A DNA stretch of 64,000 nt from Geodermatophilus sabuli (GTDB taxonomy: Bacteria; Actinomycetota; Actinomycetes; Mycobacteriales; Geodermatophilaceae). A program made the position numbers and the translations under genes. Positions 34,941 through 43,894 of the stretch are shown in pieces; the first letter of the stretch is position 1; every line of letters starts with the position of its first letter. The stretch is from NCBI RefSeq assembly GCF_900215145.1, contig NZ_OBDO01000002.1, positions 186,001-250,000 on the forward strand, in the 5' to 3' direction. The notes beneath the pieces are model-generated. The model was given only the letters and a program-made list of their open reading frames with translations, had not been told where the DNA came from and searched no databases.

Positions 34941-35663
34941 TCACGTCCCGCGGGGGAGCCGCAGCGTGTAGCCGACGCCGCGGATCGTGTGCAGCAGACG
35001 CGGCTCGGTGGTGTCCACCTTGCGCCGCAGGTAGGAGATGTAGGACTCCACGACGTTGGCCTCGCCGTTGAAGTCGTAGTTCCACACGTGGTCGAGGATC
35101 TGCGCCTTCGACAGCACCCGGCCGGCGTTGGCCATCAGGTAGCGCAGCAGCTTGAACTCCGTCGGGGACAGGCTGACCACCTGGCCGGCCTTGATGACCT
35201 CGTGCGACTCCTCGTCGAGCTCGATGTCGGCGAAGGACAGCCGCGGCGACTCGGCGGCGCGCTGCTGGCCGGTGCTCCGGCGCAGCACCGCCCGGATGCG
35301 GGCCAGCACCTCGTCCAGGCTGAACGGCTTGGTGACGTAGTCGTCCCCGCCGAGCGTGAGGCCGGAGACCTTGTCCTCGGCGGCGTCCCGGGCGGTGAGG
35401 AACAGCACCGGCGTGTGCCGGCCGCTCTCCCGCAGCCGGCGGACGACGCCGAAGCCGTCCAGCCCGGGCATCATCACGTCCAGCACGAGCAGGTCCGGGC
35501 GGAACGTCGCGGCCATCGCCAGCGCCTGCTGCCCGTCGGCGGCGGTGGCCACCTCGAACCCGGCGTAGCGCAGGCTGGCCGAGAGCAGCTCCCGGATGTT
35601 CGGCTCGTCGTCCACCACGAGGAGGCGAGCCTCCGGGGCCGTGCTCCTGCCGGTGCCGCTCAC
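34941..35663 (-). CDS. OmpR/PhoB-family response regulator
   Basis: The 240-aa regulator has a receiver domain with VVDDEPNIRELL, phospho-acceptor Asp in LLVLDVMMPGLDG, Thr in LTARD and Lys in DYVTKPFSLDE, then a winged-helix DNA-binding domain (LSPTEFKLLRYLM, HVWNYDFNGEANVVESYISYLRRKVD). The GTG at 35663 has GGGAGGT at five bases; the ATG at 35696 in frame has no site, so I prefer the shorter form. It works with the kinase downstream. The 106-base gap holds GCGAGC-rich repeat sequence. Confidence 0.95.
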   Translation of the reverse strand: MSGTGRSTAPEARLLVVDDEPNIRELLSASLRYAGFEVATAADGQQALAMAATFRPDLLVLDVMMPGLDGFGVVRRLRESGRHTPVLFLTARDAAEDKVSGLTLGGDDYVTKPFSLDEVLARIRAVLRRSTGQQRAAESPRLSFADIELDEESHEVIKAGQVVSLSPTEFKLLRYLMANAGRVLSKAQILDHVWNYDFNGEANVVESYISYLRRKVDTTEPRLLHTIRGVGYTLRLPRGT

Positions 35664-35763
35664 AGCACCTCCCGTCGAACGCGCAACCGTCGTCATGGTC
35701 CCAGCCTGGGACCGGGGGCTGCGCCATCCCTGGGCGCTCCCTGTGAGGAGTCTGGACGACGGG

Positions 35764-36540
35764 TCAGCCGCTGGGGGACATGGCGCGGCCGCGGCGCCAG
35801 TAGCCGATCGCGTGGTGCTGGGCCCGCCCCAGACCCCAGCGGCCGCGCAGGTCGGCCCGGATGGTGCGGACGGCGGCGGACTCGGCGGCCACCCAGGCGA
35901 AGACGTCGTCCCCCTCGGGCCGGTCGAGCCCGGCGACCGCGTCGGCGAGCAGCGTGCTCTCCCCGGGCGGCGTGCCGTCGCGGTGCAGCCAGCGCACCGC
36001 GACGCCGTCCGGCGCGGGCACCGGCTGCTCCTCCGCGGCGTCGGCCACCTCGATGAGCGCCAGGCCGCGTGTGCCCGGCGGGGCCGCGGCCAGGATCCGC
36101 GTGATCGCGGGCAGGGCGGTCTCGTCCCCGACGAGCAGCAGCCGGCCCGCGGGCCGCTCGCCCAGGGGCCCGCCACCGGCGACGGCGACCGGCGCCCCGG
36201 GTACGGCGGCCGCCGCCCACGCGGCCGCGGGGCCGTCGCCGTGCAGGACGAAGTCGATCTCCACCTCCCCGCGGTCGGGGTCCTGCCGGCGGGCGGTGTA
36301 GCTGCGCAGGTGCACCCCGTGCGTGCCCTGGGGCCAGACGATCCGGCCGTCGCGGGCCACCGCCGGCCACCGCGGCGCCGGGTCACCGACGCGGGGCACC
36401 AGCAGCGAGATCGTCGGCCCGGCGGCCGCCACCGCGGCGGGGGTGCCCGACAGCAGCACCCGGCGCATCGACGGGGTGAGGTCGGCGACCGAGGCCACGG
36501 TGAGGACGTCGACCGGGCGGGTGGCGTCGGGAGCGGTCAC
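35764..36540 (-). CDS. Siderophore-interacting protein (ViuB/SIP family ferric reductase)
   Basis: The GTG at 36540 follows GAGGAGG and gives 258 aa. It has the FAD-binding part (HLRSYTARRQDPDRGEVEIDFVLHGDGPAAAW, cited as RSYTARR and DFVLHGDGPAAAWA) and the C-terminal SIP NAD(P)H domain with LLVGDETALPAI and WVAAESAAVRTIRADLRGRWGL, ending YWRRGRA. These enzymes reduce ferric iron released from siderophores in the cytoplasm. No siderophore uptake genes are near. It is the first gene of the long leftward run. Confidence 0.92.
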   Translation of the reverse strand: MTAPDATRPVDVLTVASVADLTPSMRRVLLSGTPAAVAAAGPTISLLVPRVGDPAPRWPAVARDGRIVWPQGTHGVHLRSYTARRQDPDRGEVEIDFVLHGDGPAAAWAAAAVPGAPVAVAGGGPLGERPAGRLLLVGDETALPAITRILAAAPPGTRGLALIEVADAAEEQPVPAPDGVAVRWLHRDGTPPGESTLLADAVAGLDRPEGDDVFAWVAAESAAVRTIRADLRGRWGLGRAQHHAIGYWRRGRAMSPSG

Positions 36541-36897
36541 GAAGCCTCCTCGCTGGTGCTCGTCGGCATCGAGACCGACCGTGCTGTGCCCATGGGTGAC
36601 CTCGCGAGCTCGGTCACGGTCCGCCCAGCCTAGAACGGGCCGACCCGGCCGACCCCGGGGGAATGGAGTCGACCGGGCCGGCGATCGAGGACGGGACCAC
36701 GTCACCGTGGGTAGCTGCGGCACCGCATCCATCAGGCGCGATGTCGTAGCGCTTCCCGTCGCCAGCAACGCTACGTGACCTGAGACCGTCGGGTAGAGCC
36801 CCTACGGGTGATGCGGCGTTCCGAACGGGTGATGTGTGTCCCGGCCGCCCCGGGGGCAGGGGCAGGGGGACAGCGTCGGAGGGCCTGGAGGCCACGG
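36541..36897. promoter_or_regulatory. Divergent intergenic region with a direct repeat
   Basis: These 357 bases separate the SIP gene from the divergent DUF2945 gene and hold no credible ORF. ACGGGTGATG is repeated directly at 36804-36813 and 36825-36834, 21 bases (two helical turns) apart, about 65 bases before the DUF2945 start. Two activator or repressor monomers on one face of the helix would fit. The binding protein is unknown. Confidence 0.4.
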
Positions 36898-37107
36898 ATG
36901 GCAGACGAGTTCAGCAAGGGCGACCACGTCACGTGGAACAGCCACGGCAGTCAGGCCGAGGGCACCGTCAAGCGCAAGATCACGAAGGAGACCGAGGCCT
37001 CCGGACGGACGGTGAAGGCCAGTCCGGACGAGCCGCAGTACGAGGTCGAGAGCGACAAGAGCGGCAAGACGGCGGTGCACAAGCCCGGCGCCCTGCACGA
37101 GAAGTGA
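36898..37107 (+). CDS. DUF2945 (HVA1/TUDOR-like) small protein
   Basis: The ATG at 36898 gives 69 aa, matching the family, starting MADEFSKGDHVTWNSHGSQAEG (cited as KGDHVTWNSHG) with the TVKRKITKET strand and a YEVESDKSGKTAVHKPGAL ending. It is a single small beta-barrel related to hypervirulence-associated TUDOR proteins. The function is not established. An open frame upstream to 36808 is Arg-rich and unlikely. The DUF2795 gene follows after 25 bases, probably in the same transcript. Confidence 0.85.
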   Translation: MADEFSKGDHVTWNSHGSQAEGTVKRKITKETEASGRTVKASPDEPQYEVESDKSGKTAVHKPGALHEK

Positions 37108-37132
37108 CGAACGGACGAGGAGGAGCGCGATC

Positions 37133-37564
37133 GTGAGCGAGACCGGAGACCAGTTCGCCGGAGCGGCGGCCCGCAGCACCAAGCACAGCCCGCGGGTCGA
37201 CGAGGAGATGGAGCACGAGATCCAGGGGATGCTCAAGGGCGAGCGCGCCACGCGCGCCCAGGAGTGGCGCGAGGTCGAGCCGTCCGCGGAGGGGGATCCG
37301 GACGTCGACGCCGACCCCGCCGGCAGCCTCGTCGGTGGCACGCCGGTCGGCATGGACGCCGACGCCGTCGTCCGCCGCGCGGAGCTGGCGCGCTGGCTGG
37401 ACCGTGCCGACTTCCCCAGCGACGGTCCCGCCCTCGTCGAGGCGGCGCTGGACCACCGCGCCCCCGACGCGGTCGTCGACGAGCTGCGCCAGCTCCCCGA
37501 GGGGGAGACCTACGAGCGCATCGGCGACGTCGTCCGCGCGCTCGGGTACCCCACCGAGACCTGA
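37133..37564 (+). CDS. DUF2795 domain protein
   Basis: The GTG at 37133 after GAGGAGGAG gives 143 aa. The first 75 residues are charged and probably disordered (RVDEEMEHEIQGMLKGERATR). The C-terminal 60 residues match DUF2795: LARWLDRADFPSDGPALVEAAL ... LRQLPEGETYERIGDVVRAL, a small helical domain common in high-GC actinobacteria. The role is unknown. It ends 10 bases before the converging repeat protein, and the terminator hairpin overlaps that gene's last codons. Confidence 0.85.
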   Translation: MSETGDQFAGAAARSTKHSPRVDEEMEHEIQGMLKGERATRAQEWREVEPSAEGDPDVDADPAGSLVGGTPVGMDADAVVRRAELARWLDRADFPSDGPALVEAALDHRAPDAVVDELRQLPEGETYERIGDVVRALGYPTET

Positions 37565-37570
37565 GCGGCC

Positions 37571-37606
37571 GCGGTCAGGAGCCGACGCGGTCCGGCTCCT
37601 GACCGC
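37571..37606. terminator. Terminator hairpin overlapping a gene end
   Basis: A perfect 14-bp stem (37571-37584 with 37593-37606) with an 8-base loop lies between the DUF2795 stop and the last codons of the converging repeat protein, whose stop is at 37575. It serves the DUF2795 transcript and, in the other direction, ends the repeat-protein mRNA inside its own coding end. Confidence 0.8.
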
Positions 37607-38486
37607 CGTCCGCGGTGATGCGATCCTCGTCCTCCGCGATCTCCTCCGCGCCGCGCCGGCGGAACAGCCGGGAGCCGGGGAAGCCCTTCACCACGTGCCG
37701 CACGTCCTGCATGGTGTCCAGCAGGTCGTGCACGTCGGTGGCGACGTTGCCCATCGACGCCACGACCGGCAGCACGTCCTCGTCCAGGTGCGTCATCAGC
37801 TGCGGCAGCCGGTCGATGAAGGCGATCACCGCGTCGACCTCGTCGGGCTCGACGCTCGCGGCCAGCCGGCGTACCGCCGGGGCCAGCGCCAGCAGCGGCC
37901 CCTCGAAGACGTCGACCAGCGGGTCCACCCGACCCAGCATGCCCTCCGCCGAACCGACCAGCTCCTCAGCGCGCGCGACCGTCCCGCCGACGGCGGTGAC
38001 GGCCTCGTCGGCCTTGCGTTGGGTGGTGCCGACGGCGTCGATGGCTGCGTCGGCTTTCTGCTGGGTGGTGCCGACGGCGTCGATGGCTGCGTCGGCCTTG
38101 CGTTGGGTGGTGCCGACGGCGTCGATCGCCTGGTCGGCTTTCTGCTGGGTGGTGCCGACGGCGTCGATGGCTGCGTCGGCTTTCTGCTGGGTGGTGCCGA
38201 CGGCGTCGATCGCCTGGTCGGCTTTCTGTTGGGTGGTGCCGACGGCGTCGATCGCCTGGTCGGCCTTGCGCTGGGTCTCCCCGACGGCGGCGACCAGGCC
38301 CTCTGCGCGGCCTGCGACACCCTCGACGCGGCCCACCACGGCCTCGACCCGGTCCAGGAGCGTCTCCACCCGGCCGACCACCGCCGCCACCCGGGGCACC
38401 AGTGCGAGCGCCTCGGACACGCCGTCGCGCAGGCCCTCCACCGCGGAGATCACGTCCGAGGGGCCAGGGATCAACGGCAGCTTCAC
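37575..38486 (-). CDS. Coiled-coil protein with tandem 14-residue repeats
   Basis: The 303-aa protein has no signal peptide. It begins MKLPLIPGPSDVISAVEGL, then Ala/Val-rich helices with heptad-like RVETLLDRVEAVVGRVEG. Residues about 61-160 are seven copies of a 14-residue unit, GTTQQKADQAIDAV with small changes, followed by a conserved helical C-terminal part (LPQLMTHLDEDVLPVVASM...DLLDTMQDV). Fourteen residues equal two heptads, so the repeat forms one long coiled coil or amphipathic helix. The C-terminal part resembles actinobacterial proteins with no known role, sometimes labelled apolipoprotein- or ribulose-carboxylase-like. The GTG at 38486 lacks a good ribosome site. Confidence 0.8.
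   Translation of the reverse strand: MKLPLIPGPSDVISAVEGLRDGVSEALALVPRVAAVVGRVETLLDRVEAVVGRVEGVAGRAEGLVAAVGETQRKADQAIDAVGTTQQKADQAIDAVGTTQQKADAAIDAVGTTQQKADQAIDAVGTTQRKADAAIDAVGTTQQKADAAIDAVGTTQRKADEAVTAVGGTVARAEELVGSAEGMLGRVDPLVDVFEGPLLALAPAVRRLAASVEPDEVDAVIAFIDRLPQLMTHLDEDVLPVVASMGNVATDVHDLLDTMQDVRHVVKGFPGSRLFRRRGAEEIAEDEDRITADGGQEPDRVGS
38011..38304 (-). repeat. 42-bp in-frame tandem repeat, seven copies
   Basis: Six near-identical 42-bp units start at 38011, 38053, 38095, 38137, 38179 and 38221; a seventh at 38263 is degenerate. Units differ mainly by gccttgcgtt versus gctttctgct and by ggctgcg versus cgcctgg, so two sub-types alternate, which suggests recent unequal exchange or slippage. 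All lengths keep the reading frame, so copy number can change without breaking the gene. Confidence 0.92.
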
Positions 38487-38671
38487 CTCGGCGACGCTAC
38501 GGCGGCGCGCGGAGTCACGCTCGGTGACTCAGCGCGTCGGCGGGGCGACAGCCGTTCCGTCCGTATCGTGGAGTGCTGCCGCGATCGCGCGGTGTGCGGC
38601 CAGCCGCGCCCGCGCGGAGCAGGCGGCGCGGGCCATGGCGACATGGGTACGACGATGGGAAGTCGACACCG

Positions 38672-40849
38672 GTGGGGGACAAGCGGACGCGCGACGACGC
38701 GGGGGACGGCCGCGCGCCGGGCCGGTTCCGCGGCCGCCGGCGGCCGTCGTCCCCGGACCCGGCCGTGCCCGGCCGCGAACCGATCACCGTCGAGCAGTTG
38801 ATCGCCCGCCAGGGCGGTGAGGTCGGCCGCCGCCGCGCCGCCCGCACCGGCGAGATCCCGCTCCCCCTCGGCGAGCAGGCACCGGCACACCGGAGGGGAC
38901 GGCCGCCGGTCCCCGGCGACGACGCCCGTGTCGCCGACGACGCCCGTGCCGTGCCGCGTGCCGCCGACGACGCCCGCGCCGAGTCCCGCGAGCGGGTGGA
39001 CGAGGAGACCCCGGGACCCCGACGCGGTTTCCCGCCCGTGCCGGGCACCCCGGCCGCGGGGCCGGTCACCCCCACGGAGCAGGGCTCCGTCCCGCCGCCG
39101 GCCGTCGCCCGGACCGCCGCGTCACAGCCGGCAGAGCCCGCCGCCCGGCCCGCACGCAGCGGGCTGCCGCCGGTGCCGCCGCTGCCGGGCCGGCCGTCCA
39201 CCCCGCTGTTCCCGCCGCTGGCCGACCAGCCCGGCTACCGGCACTCCCGGCCGATCGCCCCCCTGCCCCCCATCCCTGGGCGCGACGTCCCGCTGTCCGG
39301 CGCCACCCGGCTGGCCCCGCCCGGGCCACGGGCGCGGCGAGCCGCCCGGCGCGCGGCGCGCAGCCCCGGCCGCCGGCGGCTGATCCGGGCCGCGCTCGGC
39401 CTGCTGGTGGTGGTGGGCGTCGTCGTCGCCTACCACCTCGGCCTCTACTTCTACGTGGACCAGAGCATCCAGCGGGCCGAGGCCCTCGCCTCGCAGGGTC
39501 CGGAGGTGCTGGCGCCGCGGTTGCAGGAGGGCGCGGCCACCTATCTCGTCGTCGGCACCGGGTTGCCCGGCGCCGAGGGCCCCGCCGGGGTCGCCACGCT
39601 GCTGGCCCACGTCTCCCCGGACGAGCAGCGCGCCGTCCTGGTGAGCATCCCGCCGACGGCGCTGGTCGACACCCCCGCCTGCGTGGGCTCCGACGGCGAG
39701 CTGCGCGAGCCCGCGACGGAGGCCTTCGCCACCTCGCTCCTCGACGGCGGGCCCGCCTGCATGGTCCGGGCCGTGCAGCAGGTCTCCGGGCTGCGGGTCG
39801 ACCACTACCTGGGCGTGGACCTCACCCGGCTGCCGGACATGGTCGACGCGCTCGGCGGCGTCGCCATGTGCCTTCCGCAGCCGACCCCCGCGGTGGCCGC
39901 CTCGGCGCAGCCGCTGCCGGCCGGTGGCAGCCAGGTGTCCGGCGAGCAGGCGTCGGCGTTCCTCACCCCGGGCGACGCCGGCTCCGACGTCACCGGCGCC
40001 GCGGTGGCCGAGCGCGCGCAGCTGCTGCTCACCGCGACCCTGCGGACGGCGATGTCCTGGGGCACCCTCGGCAACCCCGTGACCCTCACCCAGTTCCTCA
40101 TGCGCGCGTCCGGGGGGCTCACCGTGGACGAGGACACCAACCTCGGCGACCTCCGCACGCTGGCCGGCACGCTGGGTGACCTCACCGGCGACGCCGTCCA
40201 GCGGACCGGGCTGCCGGTGTCGCAGGTCGGGTACGTGCCGGCCGGCACCGACCAGGCGTACGTGCTGCTCGACTCCGGCGCCACCCGCTCGCTGTTCGAC
40301 GCCGTCATCGACGAAGGCGGGCTGCCACCGGAGCTGACCGCGCAGGCCCAGGCCGACGCCGCCGCCCCGGCCCCGCCCACCGCGGAGGCCCAGGCCGAGC
40401 AGCCGGCGCCCGCGCCTGCCGAGCAGCCGCTGACCGTCCTCCCCGCCGACGTCACCGTCGACGTCCTCAACGGCACCGCCACCAGCGGCCTGGCCGCCAC
40501 CGTCGCCGACCTCCTGCGCGGGCAGGGCTTCGGGGTGGGCACGGTCGGCAACGAGCAGGGCACCGTGAACCAGACCGTCGTCCGGTACGGGCCCGGAGCC
40601 GAGGAACGGGCCCGCACGGTCGCCGCCGCCGTCCCCGGCTCGGCGCTGCAGGCCAGCGACACGATCGGCGACGCCGTCCAGCTGGTGATCGGCCCGGGCT
40701 ACTCGACCGTCGTCCCCGTGACCGTGCCGCCGCCCGGTGCCGCCGCCGAGCCGGCCTCGGAAGCCGCCGCCGAGCCGGCCCCGGAAGCCGCCGCCGTCGC
40801 CCCCCCGACCGAGCCCGCCTCCAGCTCCACGCCCGTCAGCTGCGGCTGA
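38672..40849 (+). CDS. LCP/LytR-like membrane protein with LytR_C domain, catalytic residues missing
   Basis: With the GTG at 38672 the protein has 725 aa: a disordered Pro/Arg-rich cytoplasmic part (1-230), one membrane helix near 240-262, an LCP-type extracytoplasmic domain (about 285-540) and a LytR_C domain near 590-690 (DVLNGTATSGLAA), then an Ala/Pro/Glu repeat tail. The LCP domain keeps GLRVDHYLGVDLTRLPDMVDALGG but the functional SIPRD reads SIPPT, the usual R-S-D reads A-G-V, and the Arg-rich xYxRxR...R motif reads AFLTPGDAGSD. It probably cannot transfer wall polymers itself. Position next to pst genes matches Rv0822c of M. tuberculosis as I recall it. The start is uncertain because the ribosome site is weak. 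Confidence 0.85.
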   Translation: MGDKRTRDDAGDGRAPGRFRGRRRPSSPDPAVPGREPITVEQLIARQGGEVGRRRAARTGEIPLPLGEQAPAHRRGRPPVPGDDARVADDARAVPRAADDARAESRERVDEETPGPRRGFPPVPGTPAAGPVTPTEQGSVPPPAVARTAASQPAEPAARPARSGLPPVPPLPGRPSTPLFPPLADQPGYRHSRPIAPLPPIPGRDVPLSGATRLAPPGPRARRAARRAARSPGRRRLIRAALGLLVVVGVVVAYHLGLYFYVDQSIQRAEALASQGPEVLAPRLQEGAATYLVVGTGLPGAEGPAGVATLLAHVSPDEQRAVLVSIPPTALVDTPACVGSDGELREPATEAFATSLLDGGPACMVRAVQQVSGLRVDHYLGVDLTRLPDMVDALGGVAMCLPQPTPAVAASAQPLPAGGSQVSGEQASAFLTPGDAGSDVTGAAVAERAQLLLTATLRTAMSWGTLGNPVTLTQFLMRASGGLTVDEDTNLGDLRTLAGTLGDLTGDAVQRTGLPVSQVGYVPAGTDQAYVLLDSGATRSLFDAVIDEGGLPPELTAQAQADAAAPAPPTAEAQAEQPAPAPAEQPLTVLPADVTVDVLNGTATSGLAATVADLLRGQGFGVGTVGNEQGTVNQTVVRYGPGAEERARTVAAAVPGSALQASDTIGDAVQLVIGPGYSTVVPVTVPPPGAAAEPASEAAAEPAPEAAAVAPPTEPASSSTPVSCG

Positions 40850-40882
40850 CCCGGTCCTGACACCCGGCGGCACAGCGGACGC

Positions 40883-40915
40883 GGGAGGGGCCGCCGCGGT
40901 GCGGCGACCCCTCCC
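40883..40915. terminator. Bidirectional hairpin terminator
   Basis: GGGAGGGGCCGCCGC and GCGGCGACCCCTCCC pair with one C-A mismatch (40883-40897 with 40901-40915) around a three-base loop. It lies between the LCP-like gene and the converging pstB end. Confidence 0.8.
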
Positions 40916-40930
40916 GGTGTGCGGTCGGGC

Positions 40931-41710
40931 TCAGCCGAAGCGGCCGGAGATGTAGTCCTCGGTCGCCTTCTGGTCGGGGTTGCTGAAGATCTTCTCGGTC
41001 GGGTTGAACTCGATCAGCCGGCCCGGCTGGCCGACGCCGTTGAGGTTGAAGAAGCCGGTCTGCTCGCTGACCCGCGCGGCCTGCTGCATGTTGTGCGTGA
41101 CGATCACGATGGTGAACCGTTCCTTCAACTCGGTCATCAGGTCCTCGATCGCCAGCGTGGAGATCGGGTCCAGGGCCGAGCACGGCTCGTCCATCAGCAA
41201 CACGTCCGGCTCGACGGCGATGGCCCGGGCGATGCACAGCCGCTGTTGCTGACCGCCGGACAGGCTCGACCCCGGACGGTCGAGGCGGTCCTTCACCTCG
41301 TTCCAGAGGTTGGCGCCCTTGAGGGAGCGCTCGACGAGGTCGTCGAGGTCGGCCTTCTTCATCTTCCGGCTGTTGAGCCGCACCCCCGCGGCGACGTTGT
41401 CGTAGATCGACATCGTCGGGAACGGGTTGGGCCGCTGGAACACCATGCCGATCTGCCGGCGGACGTCGACGGGGTCGGCGTCCGCGCCGTAGAGGTCCTG
41501 GCCGTCCATGACGACCTTCCCCTCGACGCGGGCGCCCGGGATGACCTCGTGCATCCGGTTCAGCGAGCGCAGGAACGTCGACTTCCCGCAGCCCGACGGC
41601 CCGATCAGCGCGGTGATGCTGCGCGGCTCGATGGAGACGTTGACGCCCTCGACGGCGAGGAAGTTGCCGTAGTAGATGTTGAGGTCGGAGACGTCGATGC
41701 GCTTGGCCAC
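40931..41710 (-). CDS. pstB: Phosphate ABC transporter ATP-binding protein
   Basis: The 259-aa ATPase has Walker [19 protein letters not shown]-loop [14 protein letters not shown] signature [14 protein letters not shown], Walker [14 protein letters not shown] and the switch His in [12 protein letters not shown], all PstB-specific in wording. It powers high-affinity phosphate uptake with PstA and PstC. The GTG start at 41710 lies 34 bases after the pstA stop. It is last in the operon pstS-pstC-pstA-pstB. No phoU gene follows, which is unusual. Confidence 0.97.
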   Translation of the reverse strand: MAKRIDVSDLNIYYGNFLAVEGVNVSIEPRSITALIGPSGCGKSTFLRSLNRMHEVIPGARVEGKVVMDGQDLYGADADPVDVRRQIGMVFQRPNPFPTMSIYDNVAAGVRLNSRKMKKADLDDLVERSLKGANLWNEVKDRLDRPGSSLSGGQQQRLCIARAIAVEPDVLLMDEPCSALDPISTLAIEDLMTELKERFTIVIVTHNMQQAARVSEQTGFFNLNGVGQPGRLIEFNPTEKIFSNPDQKATEDYISGRFG

Positions 41711-41744
41711 GCTGTGGTCCCTTCGTTGGTCGGTGCTGACCCGG

Positions 41745-42827
41745 TCAGCGGCCGGTCTTGGGGGCGAAGAAGCGACTGATCAGGCGGGCGACCACGTTGA
41801 GGCCCATGACCAGCATGATGAGGAGCAGCGCCGCCGTCCAGGCGCGGTCGATGGCGTACTCCGGGGGGACGCCCGGCTGCGTGAGCTGGTAGTAGGCGTA
41901 GACCGGGAGGCTGGCCATCCGGGAGTCGAACGGGTCGAGGTTGGTCCCGTTCGTGATGCCGACGGTGATGAGCAGGGGCGCGGTCTCGCCGACGACGCGG
42001 GCGATGGCCAGCGTCACGCCGGTGCCCAGGCCGGCGATGGCCGTCGGGATGACGACCTTGACGATCGTCCGCCACTTCGGGACGCCGAGGGCGTAGGCGG
42101 CCTCGCGGAGCTCGTTGGGGACGAGCTTGAGGACCTCCTCGGCCGAGCGGACGACGACCGGGATCATCAGCACCGACAGGGCGACCGCGCCCATGATGCC
42201 CAGCCGGATGCCGGGGCCGAAGAACAGCGCGAACAGCGCGTAGGCGAACAGGCCGGCCACGATCGACGGGATGCCGGTCATGACGTCGACCAGGAAGGTG
42301 ATCGACCGCTTGAGCCGGCCGCGGCCGTACTCGACGAGGTAGATGGCGGTCATCAGCCCGATCGGCACCGAGATCAGCGTCGTGAGGAGGGTGATGATCA
42401 GCGTGCCCATGATCGCGTGGTAGGCCCCGCCGCCCTCGCCGACGATGCCGACGAGGGAGGAGCCGAAGAACTCCCCGTCCAGCCGCTCGATGCCGCGGCC
42501 GACGACCGTCCACACCAGGGCGACCAGGGGCACCACCGCGATGCCGAAGGCGCTCACGACCAGGCAGGTCACCAGGCGGTCGGTCGCCTTGCGGCGGCCC
42601 TCGACGACCCGGGACACGACGTAGGCGGCGACCGTGCCGAGGACGACTGTGTAGATGACGACCAGCGCGATGTTGAACTCACCGAGCAGCTCGAGCAGGA
42701 CGGCCACAAGGGCCGCGGCGAGGAAGGCGGCGACCGACGCCCACTGCGGGAGCCGGCGCCGGGACCGCCCCGCTGTGGCGTCGTCCGCCGACGCGCCGGT
42801 CGAGGTGGGGCTCGTCTGGAGGCTCAT
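41745..42827 (-). CDS. pstA: Phosphate ABC transporter permease PstA
   Basis: The 360-aa permease has an N-terminal cytoplasmic stretch, two extra helices ([13 protein letters not shown]), and the usual binding-protein-dependent domain with the EAA-type loop [23 protein letters not shown] (cited as [11 protein letters not shown]). [15 protein letters not shown] is a PstA hallmark. The ATG at 42827 overlaps the pstC stop as TGATG. Upstream extension to 43346 is antisense-like noise within pstC. It is part of the PHO-box-controlled operon. Confidence 0.96.
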   Translation of the reverse strand: MSLQTSPTSTGASADDATAGRSRRRLPQWASVAAFLAAALVAVLLELLGEFNIALVVIYTVVLGTVAAYVVSRVVEGRRKATDRLVTCLVVSAFGIAVVPLVALVWTVVGRGIERLDGEFFGSSLVGIVGEGGGAYHAIMGTLIITLLTTLISVPIGLMTAIYLVEYGRGRLKRSITFLVDVMTGIPSIVAGLFAYALFALFFGPGIRLGIMGAVALSVLMIPVVVRSAEEVLKLVPNELREAAYALGVPKWRTIVKVVIPTAIAGLGTGVTLAIARVVGETAPLLITVGITNGTNLDPFDSRMASLPVYAYYQLTQPGVPPEYAIDRAWTAALLLIMLVMGLNVVARLISRFFAPKTGR

Positions 42828-43777
42828 CAGTTGGCTCCGGAGAAGTCGGCCCGGCGGTTGACGATCCAGCGGGCGAGCATGTTGACGGCCAGGGTGATCA
42901 CGAACAGCGCCAGTCCGCTGGCGATCAGGGTGTTCACGTCGATCCCGCTGGACTCCGGGAACTCGAGTGCGATGTTGGCGGCGACCGTCGAGGGGTTCCC
43001 GCTGCTGATCAGGTTGAACGTGATGCCACCGGAGACGGAGAGGACCAGTGCCACGGCCATCGTCTCGCCGAGGGCCCGGCCGAGACCGAGCATCGCCCCG
43101 CCGATGATCCCCGACTTGCCGTAGGGGAGGACGGCCATCTTGACCATCTCCCAGCGGGTGGCCCCCAGCGCCAGCGCCGCCTCCTTGTGCAGCGTGGGCA
43201 CCTGGAGGAAGACCTCGCGGGAGATCGCGCTGATGATCGGCAGGATCATGATGGCCAGGACCAGGCCGGCGGTGAGCATCGTGCGGCCGGTGGAGGACGT
43301 CGGACCGGCGAACAGCGGGATGAATCCGAAGTTGTCCTCCAGCCACTGGTAGAAGGGCACCAGCTTCGGCGCGAGCCAGGCGATGCCCCAGAAGCCGTAG
43401 ACGATGCTCGGGATCGCGGCCAGCAGGTCGACGACGTACCCCAGCCCCTGGGCCAGCCGGCGCGGGGCGTAGTGGGTGATGAAGAGGGCGATGGCCACCG
43501 CCAGCGGGGTGGCCACGACGAGGGCGATCACCGCGGACAGCAGGGTGCCGAAGACGAGGGGGAGGACGTAGCCGGCCAGGCCCTCGCCGCCGGGGATGTC
43601 GTCACTGGGGGCGCTGAGCGCGGGCAGCGCCTCGGCGATCAGGAACGCCGCGACACCGGCGAGGATGACGAGGATCAGGATGCCGGCGCCCTTGGCGCTA
43701 CCGGCGAAGATGCGGTCGCCCGGCCGGCGGACCGGCTTGGCGGCGCCGGGCTCGGTCGGGGTCCTGGTGGCGGTCAC
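42827..43777 (-). CDS. pstC: Phosphate ABC transporter permease PstC
   Basis: The 316-aa permease has six hydrophobic helices, the family block LLAAIPSIVYGFWGIAWLAP and an EAA loop with KEAALALGATRWEMVKMAVLP (cited as EAALALGATRWE). It pairs with PstA to form the phosphate channel. The GTG start at 43777 lies 117 bases after pstS. That gap is the usual place for post-transcriptional control of pstS against pstCAB, though no obvious attenuator was found beyond GC-rich dyads. Confidence 0.96.
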   Translation of the reverse strand: MTATRTPTEPGAAKPVRRPGDRIFAGSAKGAGILILVILAGVAAFLIAEALPALSAPSDDIPGGEGLAGYVLPLVFGTLLSAVIALVVATPLAVAIALFITHYAPRRLAQGLGYVVDLLAAIPSIVYGFWGIAWLAPKLVPFYQWLEDNFGFIPLFAGPTSSTGRTMLTAGLVLAIMILPIISAISREVFLQVPTLHKEAALALGATRWEMVKMAVLPYGKSGIIGGAMLGLGRALGETMAVALVLSVSGGITFNLISSGNPSTVAANIALEFPESSGIDVNTLIASGLALFVITLAVNMLARWIVNRRADFSGAN

Positions 43778-43894
43778 CGATGCTCCGTGGGGTGTGGGCG
43801 GGGCTGGGTCCTGCGGTGCGGTCGCCCGTCGCCGGGCGGGGCGACGGCCCGGGCGCCGTCTCGGCGTCCCGGGCCGTCACCCGTGCGGCTGGGG

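Noticed and set aside
36808..36897. N-terminal extension of the DUF2945 gene
   Set aside because: The residues are Arg/Gly/Ala-rich and the DUF2945 family begins at MADEFSKGD.
38011..38304. Regular 42-bp repeats as a CRISPR array
   Set aside because: There are no spacers; the units are contiguous, in frame and encode a coiled coil. No cas genes are near.
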